The notes under the pieces: generated by a model | What the model saw: only the letters and a program-made list of their open reading frames with translations | Database searches by the model: none | Told to the model about the DNA's origin: nothing | Origin: Parabacteroides goldsteinii DSM 19448 = WAL 12034 | GTDB lineage: Bacteria; Bacteroidota; Bacteroidia; Bacteroidales; Tannerellaceae | Assembly: GCF_000969835.1 (NCBI RefSeq) | Contig: NZ_KQ033912.1 | Coordinates: forward strand, 1,742,675-1,806,674 | Direction of reading: 5' to 3' | Length of the DNA: 64,000 bases | Program-made: the position numbers and the translations under genes | Shown: positions 27,804 through 37,182 of the stretch, piece by piece | Position numbering within the stretch: position 1 is the stretch's first letter | Layout of the letters: every line of letters begins with the position of its first letter

Positions 27804-29918
27804 TTATTTTTTACAGTCTATATCCAAAATGGTACCTTCAATATTACGATGGCCATTTTTATTATAATAATAAACTACAAGAACTCTATTATCTTCCAGC
27901 ATAATCGGCCAAGGATAACCTAAATCCGGTCCATCACCATCATCACGAAGTATAAATTCTTCGGAAATGGCATAATCCGTACATTCTGCATTCAAAATTC
28001 TTGCCCGGATGCCAAAAGGCTTATGACGATAGCCATATGTCAACAACACACGATTATCAGGGAGCCTCAGAGCCGCCAAAGGATGCCCCTGGAATTGCAT
28101 TGATTTCCATTCGAAAGTCTTTCCTCCATCGGTCGACCTGGCAATACATGCATGATCATACAAAGTAGTCCGTAGAAAACCGACTATATCTCCCTTCGGT
28201 GTTTCATAAACGGAAGCTTCATTGAATGCAACACTATCATCGGTAGCAACCAGTCCGGAATACTGCCAGGTTTCGCCTTTGTCCTCAGATACAAGCAAAT
28301 GATTACTGGTTTTTCCTAACGGGGCAGGATCATGACCAGCCACAATCCAATAAATCTTGCCGTTTTTACCTTCGCACATGGCCCCTCTGTTATAAGTCGG
28401 CAGAGGCTCTCCCGTTGCGCTGATATAAATTTCCGAATCCAGCGTTGGAGGAATAATCGGATCTTCCCATGTTTTCCCCTTGTCAAAAGACCGCAAGATA
28501 TATCCTCCTAAAAATGCAATTTCACCACCATGCCAACTCTCATGCAAAACAGGTTTTCCTAAATTGTCTATACCCTCCTGAGAGGAAAAAGCCCAGCCGT
28601 AACTGGCACAAAGCAAAGTTCCATCCTTTAATTGCAATAAGCAAGGGTCCTGTGAACCACCAAAAGGATGGGCGTAGATTAACTCCGGATCTTTCGTCCA
28701 GTTTTCACCATCATTCGAATGAACCTGCACCAAATAGCTGTTAGGATCGACATGCGCATTCCCAGGTTCACCAAAAACTCTTCTGTCCGGTGCACGCCGG
28801 AATGCCACCGTATACTCATTGGGCCCCAGCTTTACAGCCGAAGGAAATGTTGCATGAAATTTAGGATCTTCATAAATAACCACATCTTTTACTTTTCGTA
28901 TCTGTGGCTGTGCTGCCGCTTGCTGTCCCTCAGGGACATTACAACCTAAAGCATTCCAAAACTCATTCTCCATTTTCTCCGCATCGATATTCGTGTATAT
29001 ATCGACCTTTCTTTTGGTTGTACCCGGAGGCGTATCGACCTTCTTTTCTTCCGCCCATTCCGGATTGGTGATCGCATAAACAAGAGCTACATCCCACATG
29101 GTCCAGGAAGAAGTCATATTGTCTCCAATCCTCTTTCTCCACCGATCCGCTATAAAAGTACCTATACCTTCCACCTTTTCAAGCTTATTGATCGAATGGG
29201 CATTATGAAAACGCAGTAATCCGCTTACGTTATTAGGCATAATATGAAATTCCAAATCTTCTGCATCGCAAAGAAGATCAAAGGCCTCCAAGTCATTAGC
29301 CACATTAAATTCATGTTCGCCTATCCATACATCCTTTTCAAAATCATAGGTTTGCCCAAGCCAGTAAAGCGCTATCTTTTTAGCTATTTCAGGCTTCACC
29401 ATTACAGCAGATGCCACATTCGTTAGGGCTCCGGTACTGATGATTGTCAACTTTTCTCCCGGAGGCAAGTCTGATGCTTTGCGGATAATAAAATCCGTTG
29501 CCTCACTTCTGCGAGGGTTGTTTTCAGGACTCCCTTTTTTATAAACGATCTTCCTCTCACTTCCCACGGGTAAGGGGAGGTCTGTCCGGTCTAATAACTG
29601 CACCAATACGGCATTCATCAGCCAACTGGTATAGGCAGAATTATCATTCCACCAAGGATCATGTCCTTCCCGCACCGTATTATTCCTTCCATCCCATTGC
29701 GCAGCAGTCATTCCGATGACTTCCAGCTTAGGCGACTTCAAAGCAGCAGCGATTGCAAGCAAGTCATCCAGCTCATTATCCGTATCGGCATCAATAATCA
29801 CGTTTCGTACTTGAACATGCTGGGGAAGTGATGTATTTTCCCCAGCATTCTGTTCTTGTTTACAACCAAACAGACCAATACCAATACTTATTATTACACT
29901 AACAAGTAAATATCTCAT
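27804..29918 (-). CDS. Nucleoside hydrolase / BNR-propeller fusion lipoprotein (locus C)
   Basis: A 704-residue lipoprotein (lipobox Cys19, GLFGC) with two enzyme-like halves. Residues about 40-330 are an inosine-uridine nucleoside hydrolase domain with the metal motif DADTDNELDDLLAI. Residues about 345-704 are a six-bladed propeller of the sialidase superfamily with Asp boxes (SFDKGKTW, SEDKGETW, STDGGKTF). The second half aligns along its length with the separate BNR protein of locus D (41861-43039). At the position of the sialidase RIP arginine it reads ATFPSAV, so the first catalytic arginine appears absent and sialic-acid cleavage is doubtful. It follows susD by 24 bases. Confidence 0.85.
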   Translation of the reverse strand: MRYLLVSVIISIGIGLFGCKQEQNAGENTSLPQHVQVRNVIIDADTDNELDDLLAIAAALKSPKLEVIGMTAAQWDGRNNTVREGHDPWWNDNSAYTSWLMNAVLVQLLDRTDLPLPVGSERKIVYKKGSPENNPRRSEATDFIIRKASDLPPGEKLTIISTGALTNVASAVMVKPEIAKKIALYWLGQTYDFEKDVWIGEHEFNVANDLEAFDLLCDAEDLEFHIMPNNVSGLLRFHNAHSINKLEKVEGIGTFIADRWRKRIGDNMTSSWTMWDVALVYAITNPEWAEEKKVDTPPGTTKRKVDIYTNIDAEKMENEFWNALGCNVPEGQQAAAQPQIRKVKDVVIYEDPKFHATFPSAVKLGPNEYTVAFRRAPDRRVFGEPGNAHVDPNSYLVQVHSNDGENWTKDPELIYAHPFGGSQDPCLLQLKDGTLLCASYGWAFSSQEGIDNLGKPVLHESWHGGEIAFLGGYILRSFDKGKTWEDPIIPPTLDSEIYISATGEPLPTYNRGAMCEGKNGKIYWIVAGHDPAPLGKTSNHLLVSEDKGETWQYSGLVATDDSVAFNEASVYETPKGDIVGFLRTTLYDHACIARSTDGGKTFEWKSMQFQGHPLAALRLPDNRVLLTYGYRHKPFGIRARILNAECTDYAISEEFILRDDGDGPDLGYPWPIMLEDNRVLVVYYYNKNGHRNIEGTILDIDCKK

Positions 29919-29942
29919 CCCTATATTCTATTTTCAAGAGAA

Positions 29943-31409
29943 TCAGTCTCCCCAACCAGGAGTCTGTCCGACTTGCGGTTCACGAGTCAATACAGTCAAG
30001 CTAAGCGGCCATAACAACATGTGATCCTGCCCTTTCTTATTATTCAATGAAGGCACTATATCAAATGCTTTTCCGAATCGTATGAGGTCCCACCATCTTT
30101 TTCCTTCGAACACCAATTCCAGCAATCTTTCTTTCAGAATCTCGTCGTCATTCAATTCTTTAGACCGGTTCACAAAGATGTGTTTGTCAAAATTATCACC
30201 ATACGCTCTCTTTCTGATCAGGTTCATCTCTTCAGACGGATCCTGTCCCAATGCATTCTTGGCTTCAGCCTTCATAAGCAGCACGTCTGCCAGGCGATAT
30301 AAAACGAAATCACTCCTGAAATACCTCTGACCATTTTGTACGACTCCCCGCCCTTTACGAATCAAAGCCGGATACTCCATCTCATTATTTTCACCATATC
30401 TCAACCCATCGACAAAAGAAGCCTCTTTCCGGCTATCGTCATCTGTAAATTGATTTTTAACCAAATCGCTTACAGTCCAAGCCATACCATTCCCGGTAGT
30501 ACCTATCACCTCTCCGCTAATCGGATCTATCATACCGCCGTCTGCTCCGGAATAGTTATCCTTAAAATAATTCTCCCCACCATCATAAATAGTGTTTGCA
30601 ATAGACATGATTATCTCCTCATTGCTTTTATTACCAAATTCAAACAGATCGGCAAAGTTCGGAAGCAACGCCACATCAGCCTTCAGCACTTCATTGCAAG
30701 CCGCCAAAGCAGTCTCTAGATCGGCATTCCCTCCGCCGCACCGTTTGGCTGTCCACAAATAAACATCGGCCTTCAAGGCATTGGCAAACGGCTGGGAGAA
30801 ACGGTTTCTGGAGGCCCAGAAAGTATTGTCCTGGAACAAAGCGATCGCATTATCCAAATCCTCTTTTATCACTTTGAAAACCTCTTCCACTGTAGCCCGG
30901 CCTTTATGTACGGTTTCCGGATTGTAACCTTCGGTGGGCTCTACCCGGAGCGGAACACCGCCCCAGGTTTTAACCAACACAAAATACAGATAAGCCCGCA
31001 ATGAATAAGCCTCTGCTAACAAGTTATTTTTTGTGGCCTCAACCGCATCGATACGAGGTATATATTTAATAAGCAGATTCGCCTCATTGACAATCTTATA
31101 GAGTGAAGTCCAGTCGGGACCCGGTAATTCCTGGCTCAACGTATTTTTATAATACCGCTCATAGATATCCCCTGTGACTGCCCTCGTAATCACATCACTT
31201 CTGGATTCTCCCAACGTAAACAACTCACCGCACGACATCGACCTGAGTTGTACATACGAATGCGTCAAGACCCCTGTTGCATCATCTTGATTCGTCCAAA
31301 AAGACTCGTTTGTAATAGCACTCTCAGGCTTCTGGTTCAAAAGATCCCCACATGATGAGCAAAATAACAGAACAAACAGGCATATAAATAAATTACTATA
31401 CTTATTCAT
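29943..31409 (-). CDS. susD-like: SusD/RagB-family lipoprotein (locus C)
   Basis: A 488-residue surface lipoprotein with its lipobox at Cys20 (CSSC), opening motif LLNQKPESAITNESFW and C-terminal signatures YRLADVLLMKAEAKNALG and KERLLELVFEGKRWWDLIRF. It is a close paralogue of the locus D SusD: both share the RAYG-NFDKH-FVN segment near the C-terminus. It starts 26 bases after susC and is followed by the fusion enzyme gene. Confidence 0.95.
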   Translation of the reverse strand: MNKYSNLFICLFVLLFCSSCGDLLNQKPESAITNESFWTNQDDATGVLTHSYVQLRSMSCGELFTLGESRSDVITRAVTGDIYERYYKNTLSQELPGPDWTSLYKIVNEANLLIKYIPRIDAVEATKNNLLAEAYSLRAYLYFVLVKTWGGVPLRVEPTEGYNPETVHKGRATVEEVFKVIKEDLDNAIALFQDNTFWASRNRFSQPFANALKADVYLWTAKRCGGGNADLETALAACNEVLKADVALLPNFADLFEFGNKSNEEIIMSIANTIYDGGENYFKDNYSGADGGMIDPISGEVIGTTGNGMAWTVSDLVKNQFTDDDSRKEASFVDGLRYGENNEMEYPALIRKGRGVVQNGQRYFRSDFVLYRLADVLLMKAEAKNALGQDPSEEMNLIRKRAYGDNFDKHIFVNRSKELNDDEILKERLLELVFEGKRWWDLIRFGKAFDIVPSLNNKKGQDHMLLWPLSLTVLTREPQVGQTPGWGD

Positions 31410-31435
31410 AACTTATCGAGTTTTACGAAATTAAA

Positions 31436-34400
31436 TTAAAATGTAGCAGATACGCCGAAAATCACATTTCTGGGAAGAGGATAACGCCCTGAATCTTTTC
31501 CTCCGAACTCGGGATTCGCACCCGAATATTTCGTGAAATAATGAAGGTTGTTTCCGGTTACATTCACTTTCAGGTTCTGAAAAATTCTACTCATCATACC
31601 TGTAAGCGGCAGTTTATAACCCAACGTAAGCTCTCTGATGCAAAGGTAATTACCCGATTCATAAAATTCAGAGTTCATCATACCCAATCCATACCAATCG
31701 CCACCTCTCCACAAGTTATAATCTTCATTCGGTATATACACCGGCAATGCAGCTATGTCACCTTGCTTTTTCCAGCTCTTGTCGATCATTTCCTGCGGTA
31801 TATTGAGATTACCAGCCCAGCGTCCACAAAGGAAAATCTTCTGTTCGTTAAAGATAGTATGTCCGGTCATATAGTCCATACGCAGGTACAAATCGAAATT
31901 CTTCCAACTCCAGGAGCTTGAAATACCGCCTGTCCACTTCGGATACGTATTACCCATATAACAAATATCTTTCTCATCGATTTGGCCATTACCATCGGCA
32001 TCATACCAGCGGGTATCACCACCGTATTTGGTCTTATCTTCATACGGGTCCATCATATCAACCACGGGGTCGGCCTTCGCTTCCTCATCGGTAGCATAGA
32101 TTCCCAACGACTTCCAGGCAAAAAGATCACCGATCCGGCCACCTTCCTGAAGACCACCTACCCAGTCGTAGTCGTTGATTTCCGGATTCCAGGCATAATA
32201 ACCTCCTACCCGGTTTCTTTCCACACCGTTTTCCGGAAGTTTACGAATCTTAGTTTTCACATGAGAGGCGTTGAAACCTAACTCCCACTGCAATTCGGAT
32301 CTTTTCGGCATTACCTGCACCTTCACCTCTACTTCGATACCGCGGTTGTTCAAACTACCGTAGTTAGTAGTAATCACATCAAAACCAGACGACAAAGGCA
32401 TCGGCAACTGCGTAATCAAATCATCAGTTCTACGATTGAAATAATCGAAAATAACATCTACACGCTGATCGAACAAACCGACATCCACACCGACATCGAA
32501 CGTTTTCGATTGTTCCCATTTCAAATCTTCATTCGGCAAAACCTTATTCGCAATTCCGTTTACCCACATATACCTTCCCTCGCCAACAGCGTATTCGCCC
32601 TGCGCCGTATACGGTCCCATGCCGGTAATATTACCATTGACACCATAACTGCCTCTCAGTTTCAAACGGAAAGCATCTGCATTCATATCTTTCCAGAAAG
32701 CTTCTTCATGCACATTCCATCCGATAGAAGCGCCGGGGAAGAACCCCCATTTATGCTCTCTACCCAGCATAGAAGAAGCATCGTAGCGGGCATTCACCGA
32801 CAACAGATAGCGCTGTTTGTAGTTGTAATTGATTCTTCCGAAATAACCCAACATAATCTGTTTCGACAAATTGCTGGTCATATGCTTGTAATTGGAAACC
32901 GCGTTCAACGTCGGAATCAAGTCGGTCAACGCACCATCCCCACTGGCCGACATGCCATAGCTCGACTTGAAATAGTAGGAATAACCAGCCATGACGTTCA
33001 AGTGATGATCCGTAAAATCTTTATTGTATGTCAACACGGCATCCGCCTGTGTCTGCCACCATTTAGAATAACTGGCACTAGCCGGGCGTACTGTATTCAC
33101 GTTGTTCACACCATCCTTGTAAGAAGGGGTAAAGGAATATGTATCCAAAGCTTCTTTCCAAATAGAGAATGACGGCGCGAATGTCAGGCCCGGAATAATC
33201 TCCCAGTTTCCATCGAAGATGAACGTAATATTCTCATCGCTATTCTTATTGGTATTCCGATGCAAATGATAAGCCGGGTTTCCGTTCCCTTTGATACCGG
33301 GAGAAAGCGTACCGTCTTCGAAAGTATATTTCGTTGTCGGCGCCTGTCCGATGGCACGAGCAAAGATACTTGTTTCATTCACACCGTTATTGGTATATTT
33401 ACTATAGGAAGCACGTCCGCCGATCTTCAGGTTAGGACGCAGCTTCACTTCTCCACCCAGGTTGAATGTCAAACGATCATAGTATGTAGTGATAACGGTA
33501 CCCTCATTCTTCATATAGCCTGCACTGGCATTGAAAGTAGCTGTTTCGGAACCACCCGAAACGTTGACATTATGATTGTGTGAAACGGCTGTACGGAACA
33601 ACACATCCTGCCAGTCTGTCTCTTTGAAGATGATGGTTTTCGACGGATCGATCGGGTCGGGCATACTTTCCCATCCTTCGTTCAATTTATGCTTGTTTTC
33701 CGGAGACAGATATTGTGTTGTATAAGTTGTATTCGCTGTCAGGTCGTTACCCGTACCGGCACCTGTGGCCGTATAAAGATCATTCAGGCCGAATCCCCAG
33801 CGCTGATCGGCAATCTGATGTCCGATACGGCTATAATAGATATAGTCGCGGGCAGATGCCATATCATATCTTTTTCCTACCTGGGAAAGTGTAAGGTCGT
33901 ATTTATAAGTGACACTGGTTTTTCCGGCTTTACCTGTTTTTGTTGTAATCAGAACGACACCGTTTGATCCGCGTGCACCATAGATGGCAGTGGATGCGGC
34001 ATCTTTCAGTACCTGCATAGACTCGATATCATCCGAATTAATACCATCGATGTCGTTACGGATCACACCGTCCACGATATAGATCGGATCAGCGCCATCG
34101 GGGCTGTTGATTGAGGTACCGCCACGCACGATGATACGGGGGTTTGCACCCGGCTGTCCGGTAGTAGACTGTACTCTGACACCGGATACGGTTCCTTGCA
34201 ACGCTGTAACAAGATTTGAATAAGGTACGCTCTCAAGCGCTTTCGTATCCATCTTGGAGACAGAAGTAGTCAATGTAGCCCTTGACTGTGTGCCATATCC
34301 AACGACAACGACTTCATCCAGGACTGTATTCGGCTCCAGAATGACATTGAATATTTTCTTTCCGTTCACAGCCACTTCCTTTGCTTGCATACCTACAAAA

Positions 34401-34969
34401 GAGAACTGCAATACGGCATTCTTAGGTACACCACGCAACTCAAAACGGCCGTCCAGGTCGGTAATAGTACCATGCGTCGGATTATCCTTCTCCACAACAG
34501 TTGCTCCGATAACAGGTTCTCCTGCTTTATCCTGAACAACGCCTGTCACATCGATGCGCTCTACCTGCGCAACCGCGGGCAGTGGAGTGGTGTTTCGTTT
34601 GTTTTTTGCTGCGGCGCCGATGAACACCTGGCGGTCGTCGATCGAATAAGCGTTGCCGGTTTGCAGCAACACCTGGTCGAGTATTTTGTCGATCGTCTGA
34701 TCTTTCACATTAATACTGACCTTTTTCTTTAGGTTAACAGCTTTGTCACTATAGAAAAAAACATATTCGCTGTTTTTTTCTATCATTTTGAATACTTCTT
34801 CCAGGGTATTGTTGTCTGCTTCCAAGGTTAACAAAGTGGACTGCGAATAACTGCTTGCAGCATTCGCGAAACATATACCTGCTATGAAGAATAGGTTTAT
34901 CAGTTTCATAATCCGAATGAATCTACTAAAAACGGCATGCGTATGGCTGCCTTTTAAATTATTTATCAT
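31436..34969 (-). CDS. susC-like: SusC/RagA-family TonB-dependent transporter with STN domain (locus C)
   Basis: A 1177-residue transporter from the ATG at 34969 (MINNLKGSHTHAVFSRF); a start at 35011 would add 14 residues with little signal character and would run toward a hairpin. After the signal region (LINLFFIAGICFANAASSYSQ) come an STN domain (about 48-118), a carboxypeptidase-regulatory domain (about 138-215), the plug (EVVVVGYGTQSRATLTTSVS) and the barrel ending in VIFGVSATF. The plug segment YIVDGVIRNDIDGINSDDIESMQ is nearly matched in the locus D SusC, showing the two are paralogues. It should import the locus C ligand and signal through FecR. Confidence 0.93.
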   Translation of the reverse strand: MINNLKGSHTHAVFSRFIRIMKLINLFFIAGICFANAASSYSQSTLLTLEADNNTLEEVFKMIEKNSEYVFFYSDKAVNLKKKVSINVKDQTIDKILDQVLLQTGNAYSIDDRQVFIGAAAKNKRNTTPLPAVAQVERIDVTGVVQDKAGEPVIGATVVEKDNPTHGTITDLDGRFELRGVPKNAVLQFSFVGMQAKEVAVNGKKIFNVILEPNTVLDEVVVVGYGTQSRATLTTSVSKMDTKALESVPYSNLVTALQGTVSGVRVQSTTGQPGANPRIIVRGGTSINSPDGADPIYIVDGVIRNDIDGINSDDIESMQVLKDAASTAIYGARGSNGVVLITTKTGKAGKTSVTYKYDLTLSQVGKRYDMASARDYIYYSRIGHQIADQRWGFGLNDLYTATGAGTGNDLTANTTYTTQYLSPENKHKLNEGWESMPDPIDPSKTIIFKETDWQDVLFRTAVSHNHNVNVSGGSETATFNASAGYMKNEGTVITTYYDRLTFNLGGEVKLRPNLKIGGRASYSKYTNNGVNETSIFARAIGQAPTTKYTFEDGTLSPGIKGNGNPAYHLHRNTNKNSDENITFIFDGNWEIIPGLTFAPSFSIWKEALDTYSFTPSYKDGVNNVNTVRPASASYSKWWQTQADAVLTYNKDFTDHHLNVMAGYSYYFKSSYGMSASGDGALTDLIPTLNAVSNYKHMTSNLSKQIMLGYFGRINYNYKQRYLLSVNARYDASSMLGREHKWGFFPGASIGWNVHEEAFWKDMNADAFRLKLRGSYGVNGNITGMGPYTAQGEYAVGEGRYMWVNGIANKVLPNEDLKWEQSKTFDVGVDVGLFDQRVDVIFDYFNRRTDDLITQLPMPLSSGFDVITTNYGSLNNRGIEVEVKVQVMPKRSELQWELGFNASHVKTKIRKLPENGVERNRVGGYYAWNPEINDYDWVGGLQEGGRIGDLFAWKSLGIYATDEEAKADPVVDMMDPYEDKTKYGGDTRWYDADGNGQIDEKDICYMGNTYPKWTGGISSSWSWKNFDLYLRMDYMTGHTIFNEQKIFLCGRWAGNLNIPQEMIDKSWKKQGDIAALPVYIPNEDYNLWRGGDWYGLGMMNSEFYESGNYLCIRELTLGYKLPLTGMMSRIFQNLKVNVTGNNLHYFTKYSGANPEFGGKDSGRYPLPRNVIFGVSATF

Positions 34970-34982
34970 ACATTTGTATTGA

Positions 34983-35057
34983 TTTAAGTTGATACTCTGT
35001 GAAATTTTCAATTTGAATTATGCCGGATAATGTAGGGGTATGTTATCCGGTTTTTTT
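34983..35057 (+). ncRNA. Candidate cis-antisense RNA over the susC leader (locus C)
   Basis: A plus-oriented terminator (CCGGATAA 35023-35030, TTATCCGG 35043-35050, inner wobble pairs, then seven T) lies in the fecR-susC gap against the direction of all local genes. TACATTTG at 34969-34976, overlapping the susC start codon, fits the -7 consensus on the plus strand. An RNA of about 75 nt starting near 34983 would be antisense to the susC leader, very close in size and position to the published DonS sRNA. No clear -33 box was seen. Confidence 0.5.
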
Positions 35058-35064
35058 ATACTCA

Positions 35065-36318
35065 TTACTCCATAGGCTTGCTGTTTAAGGGGGTTACGCT
35101 AAAATAATAGCAATCATCTTGTTTCACGAACTTTACGGGAATCATCTTGGTTAATCCGTTCAAGACTTTTTCCATATCATCCTTCAAATCCAGTTTACCC
35201 GAGCAAGTCAGGCGTTCCAATTCCGGCTCCCATTGGATCGGTTTTCCATAATAATCCGACAATCGCTGCAATATGACGGATAGACGTTCTTTTTTATATT
35301 GCAACAAACCATCTTTCCAGGATATATAATCATATACATCTACAGTCTGAATATCCACATCGCCGGCCGATGTACACCGGAACCGTTGATTAGGAATCAA
35401 CTCGGCTTTCCGGCCTGCTTCCGTGCGGACATGTACGGAACCTGTCACCAATACGACATCATCCGTCTCTTCATGACCATACGACTTGACATTAAAGGAG
35501 GTTCCCAACACCTCGACAGCCATCCGGTCTGTTTTCACAACAAAGGGATTGCCTTCGTTGCGGGTTACGTCGAGAAAGACTTCGCCATCTACATAAATCT
35601 CCCTCTTATCGCCTTTGAACGAGACGGGAAATATGACATGCGATCCGGCATTCACCCAAAGTTTGGTGCCGTCGGACAGCAACAAGGTGGAATGTTTGCC
35701 TTTAGGTACGATTAACTGGTTATAGGTAACTGTCGCCTCTTTTTCTTTTTTATCGCCAACTGCCTTTTTATCCTTATTTCCCTCCATTACCGTTTGGGAA
35801 TTGACCTTGATTTGTCCTTTATCGTCGTATTTGACATCTGTATTGTCTTCTTCAAATCTCATTTGTTTGTTGTCCGACAACACCAGGCAAATGTCTGATC
35901 CGGGCTGTACATTCTTCTCTTTTTTGAAAGCGGCAATCATATCAATCATATTATCTCCCTGCCGGTTGCTTTCATAAAAGAAATAGAGCGATACACCCAA
36001 CAAAATAAATACACATGCCACGGCCGAGAAGCAGGCGGCATAAAGCGTCCGTATTTTTTTCTTCAGAGAACTTTTATTTTCTATTTCTATTTTACTCCAC
36101 AATGCTTCTTTTTCTTTACGAAGGAGTTTTTCTTTAGGAGAGTGTACTACCTCGATAAAAAAAGCCGCTTCTTCAAAATCCTGTGCCGACAAGTTGCCAC
36201 TTTGTATCAGAAAATCCCAAAACTCGCGGCTCTCCTGTGTAGGATGCAAGATAGATGATATGAAATAATCATCCTGCAATAATTCATCTACTGTATATTT
36301 CTTATATTTCTTCTCCAT
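35065..36318 (-). CDS. FecR-family anti-sigma factor, long variant (locus C)
   Basis: A 417-residue protein, about 80 longer than the other three FecR proteins here. It has a cytoplasmic segment (about 1-85), a transmembrane helix near 90-112 (AACFSAVACVFILLGVSLYFF), an extra charged stretch of about 60 residues (VNSQTVMEGNKDKKAVGDKK near 170-190), the FecR domain (LLLSDGTKLWVNAGSHVIF), and a DUF4974-like C-terminus (RLSVILQRLSDYYGKPIQW). It should couple the SusC STN domain to the sigma factor encoded 24 bases upstream. Confidence 0.92.
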   Translation of the reverse strand: MEKKYKKYTVDELLQDDYFISSILHPTQESREFWDFLIQSGNLSAQDFEEAAFFIEVVHSPKEKLLRKEKEALWSKIEIENKSSLKKKIRTLYAACFSAVACVFILLGVSLYFFYESNRQGDNMIDMIAAFKKEKNVQPGSDICLVLSDNKQMRFEEDNTDVKYDDKGQIKVNSQTVMEGNKDKKAVGDKKEKEATVTYNQLIVPKGKHSTLLLSDGTKLWVNAGSHVIFPVSFKGDKREIYVDGEVFLDVTRNEGNPFVVKTDRMAVEVLGTSFNVKSYGHEETDDVVLVTGSVHVRTEAGRKAELIPNQRFRCTSAGDVDIQTVDVYDYISWKDGLLQYKKERLSVILQRLSDYYGKPIQWEPELERLTCSGKLDLKDDMEKVLNGLTKMIPVKFVKQDDCYYFSVTPLNSKPME

Positions 36319-36342
36319 CTTGTTAATCCAATAATCAATTTA

Positions 36343-36909
36343 TCAAAAACGAACAAATATATCATTATGCATGAGTTCTCTTATCTTCAGGATAGAGCGA
36401 TGAACCAGGTTACGTACAGATTGATTGTTCATGTGCATCAGTTCTCCTATTTCATCGTACGACATCTCTTCTACATAGCGATAATAGATCACTTCGTTTT
36501 GCTTGGGCGACAAGACCTGCAAAAGTTTTTTCACCCTGGCAACATTATTACTAGCAGTCTCATTTTTCAGAAACTGGTCTTCTACGGAATATTCCGTTTG
36601 AAAAACAGGTTCTATTGTCTCTATCTGATAATATTCAACACTTTTTTTGAACAGATCGAACAGTTCGTTTTTCAACGATACAAAAAGGTAACTTTTTATA
36701 TTATTTACTTTCCTTTGTTTGGAACGATCTTTATATAGAGAGATAAAAACCTCCTGAATACAATCTTTAACCGACTCGCGGTTGGTGGTAAAGTGCATGC
36801 CGTAGGCGAACAAGTCGTCTATATACAGGTTGTACAACTCTGTATATGCTCGGTCGTCGCCTTTAAGAAAGCGCTTCCATAGACTATCTATGTGCATCTG
36901 GTCGCTCAT
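36343..36909 (-). CDS. ECF-type RNA polymerase sigma factor (locus C)
   Basis: A 188-residue sigma-70 family protein. Region 2 is visible at YTELYNLYIDDLFAYGMHF and VKDCIQEVFISLYKD, region 4 at LSPKQNEVIYYRYVEEMSY and DEIGELMHMNNQSVRNLVH. It begins the locus C operon and should act on locus C promoters when freed by the adjacent FecR protein. A 40-bp element shared with the locus D BNR gene lies immediately upstream. Confidence 0.92.
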   Translation of the reverse strand: MSDQMHIDSLWKRFLKGDDRAYTELYNLYIDDLFAYGMHFTTNRESVKDCIQEVFISLYKDRSKQRKVNNIKSYLFVSLKNELFDLFKKSVEYYQIETIEPVFQTEYSVEDQFLKNETASNNVARVKKLLQVLSPKQNEVIYYRYVEEMSYDEIGELMHMNNQSVRNLVHRSILKIRELMHNDIFVRF

Positions 36910-36920
36910 TTTCCTTTATT

Positions 36921-36960
36921 TATTATACAGACTTTAATATTAAAAAATTGTACTCAATTT
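36921..36960 (-). promoter_or_regulatory. Shared upstream element, copy 1 (before the locus C sigma gene)
   Basis: This 40-bp stretch matches 43059-43096 at 34 of 38 aligned positions with one 2-base gap. Read on the minus strand it runs from AAATTGAGTACAA to AAGTCTGTATAATA and ends 11 bases before the sigma ATG. It may be a promoter or regulator site for the locus C operon. TTGAGT and TATAAT are both present, but their spacing is too wide for a standard sigma-70 promoter. Confidence 0.55.
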
Positions 36961-37070
36961 CTTACTGAAATTTTTCAAATTTTATTTCCAAGAAGGAGAA
37001 TTAGTCGGGGAACTACCTATATTACGCCATTCCTTACAAGTGGAACATCACTAAAGGCAGAACATACAAG

Positions 37071-37103
37071 AATGCAGCCGATCTGTCACAGACCGGCTGC
37101 ATT
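37071..37103 (-). terminator. Probable terminator of locus D
   Basis: AATGCAGCCG (37071-37080) and CGGCTGCATT (37094-37103) form a 10-bp perfect stem, with further pairing inside the loop. It lies 80 bp after the Gfo/Idh stop on the minus strand and is followed by CTTGTATGTT, a weak T-run. Confidence 0.55.
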
Positions 37104-37182
37104 GGTTATCACACAATTCTATAGCATGAAAAAAAATGTAAAAATGTATTAGTCATGGTATATTTTATACATGTATAAATGT

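Noticed and set aside
35023..35057. Hairpin read as an attenuator of the minus-strand fecR-susC transcript
   Set aside because: The T-run is on the plus strand only; in the minus direction the stem is preceded by A and not followed by T.
36910..37182. Possible small gene in the gap between loci C and D
   Set aside because: Only a hairpin and the shared 40-bp element are visible; the short open frame has no protein-like features.
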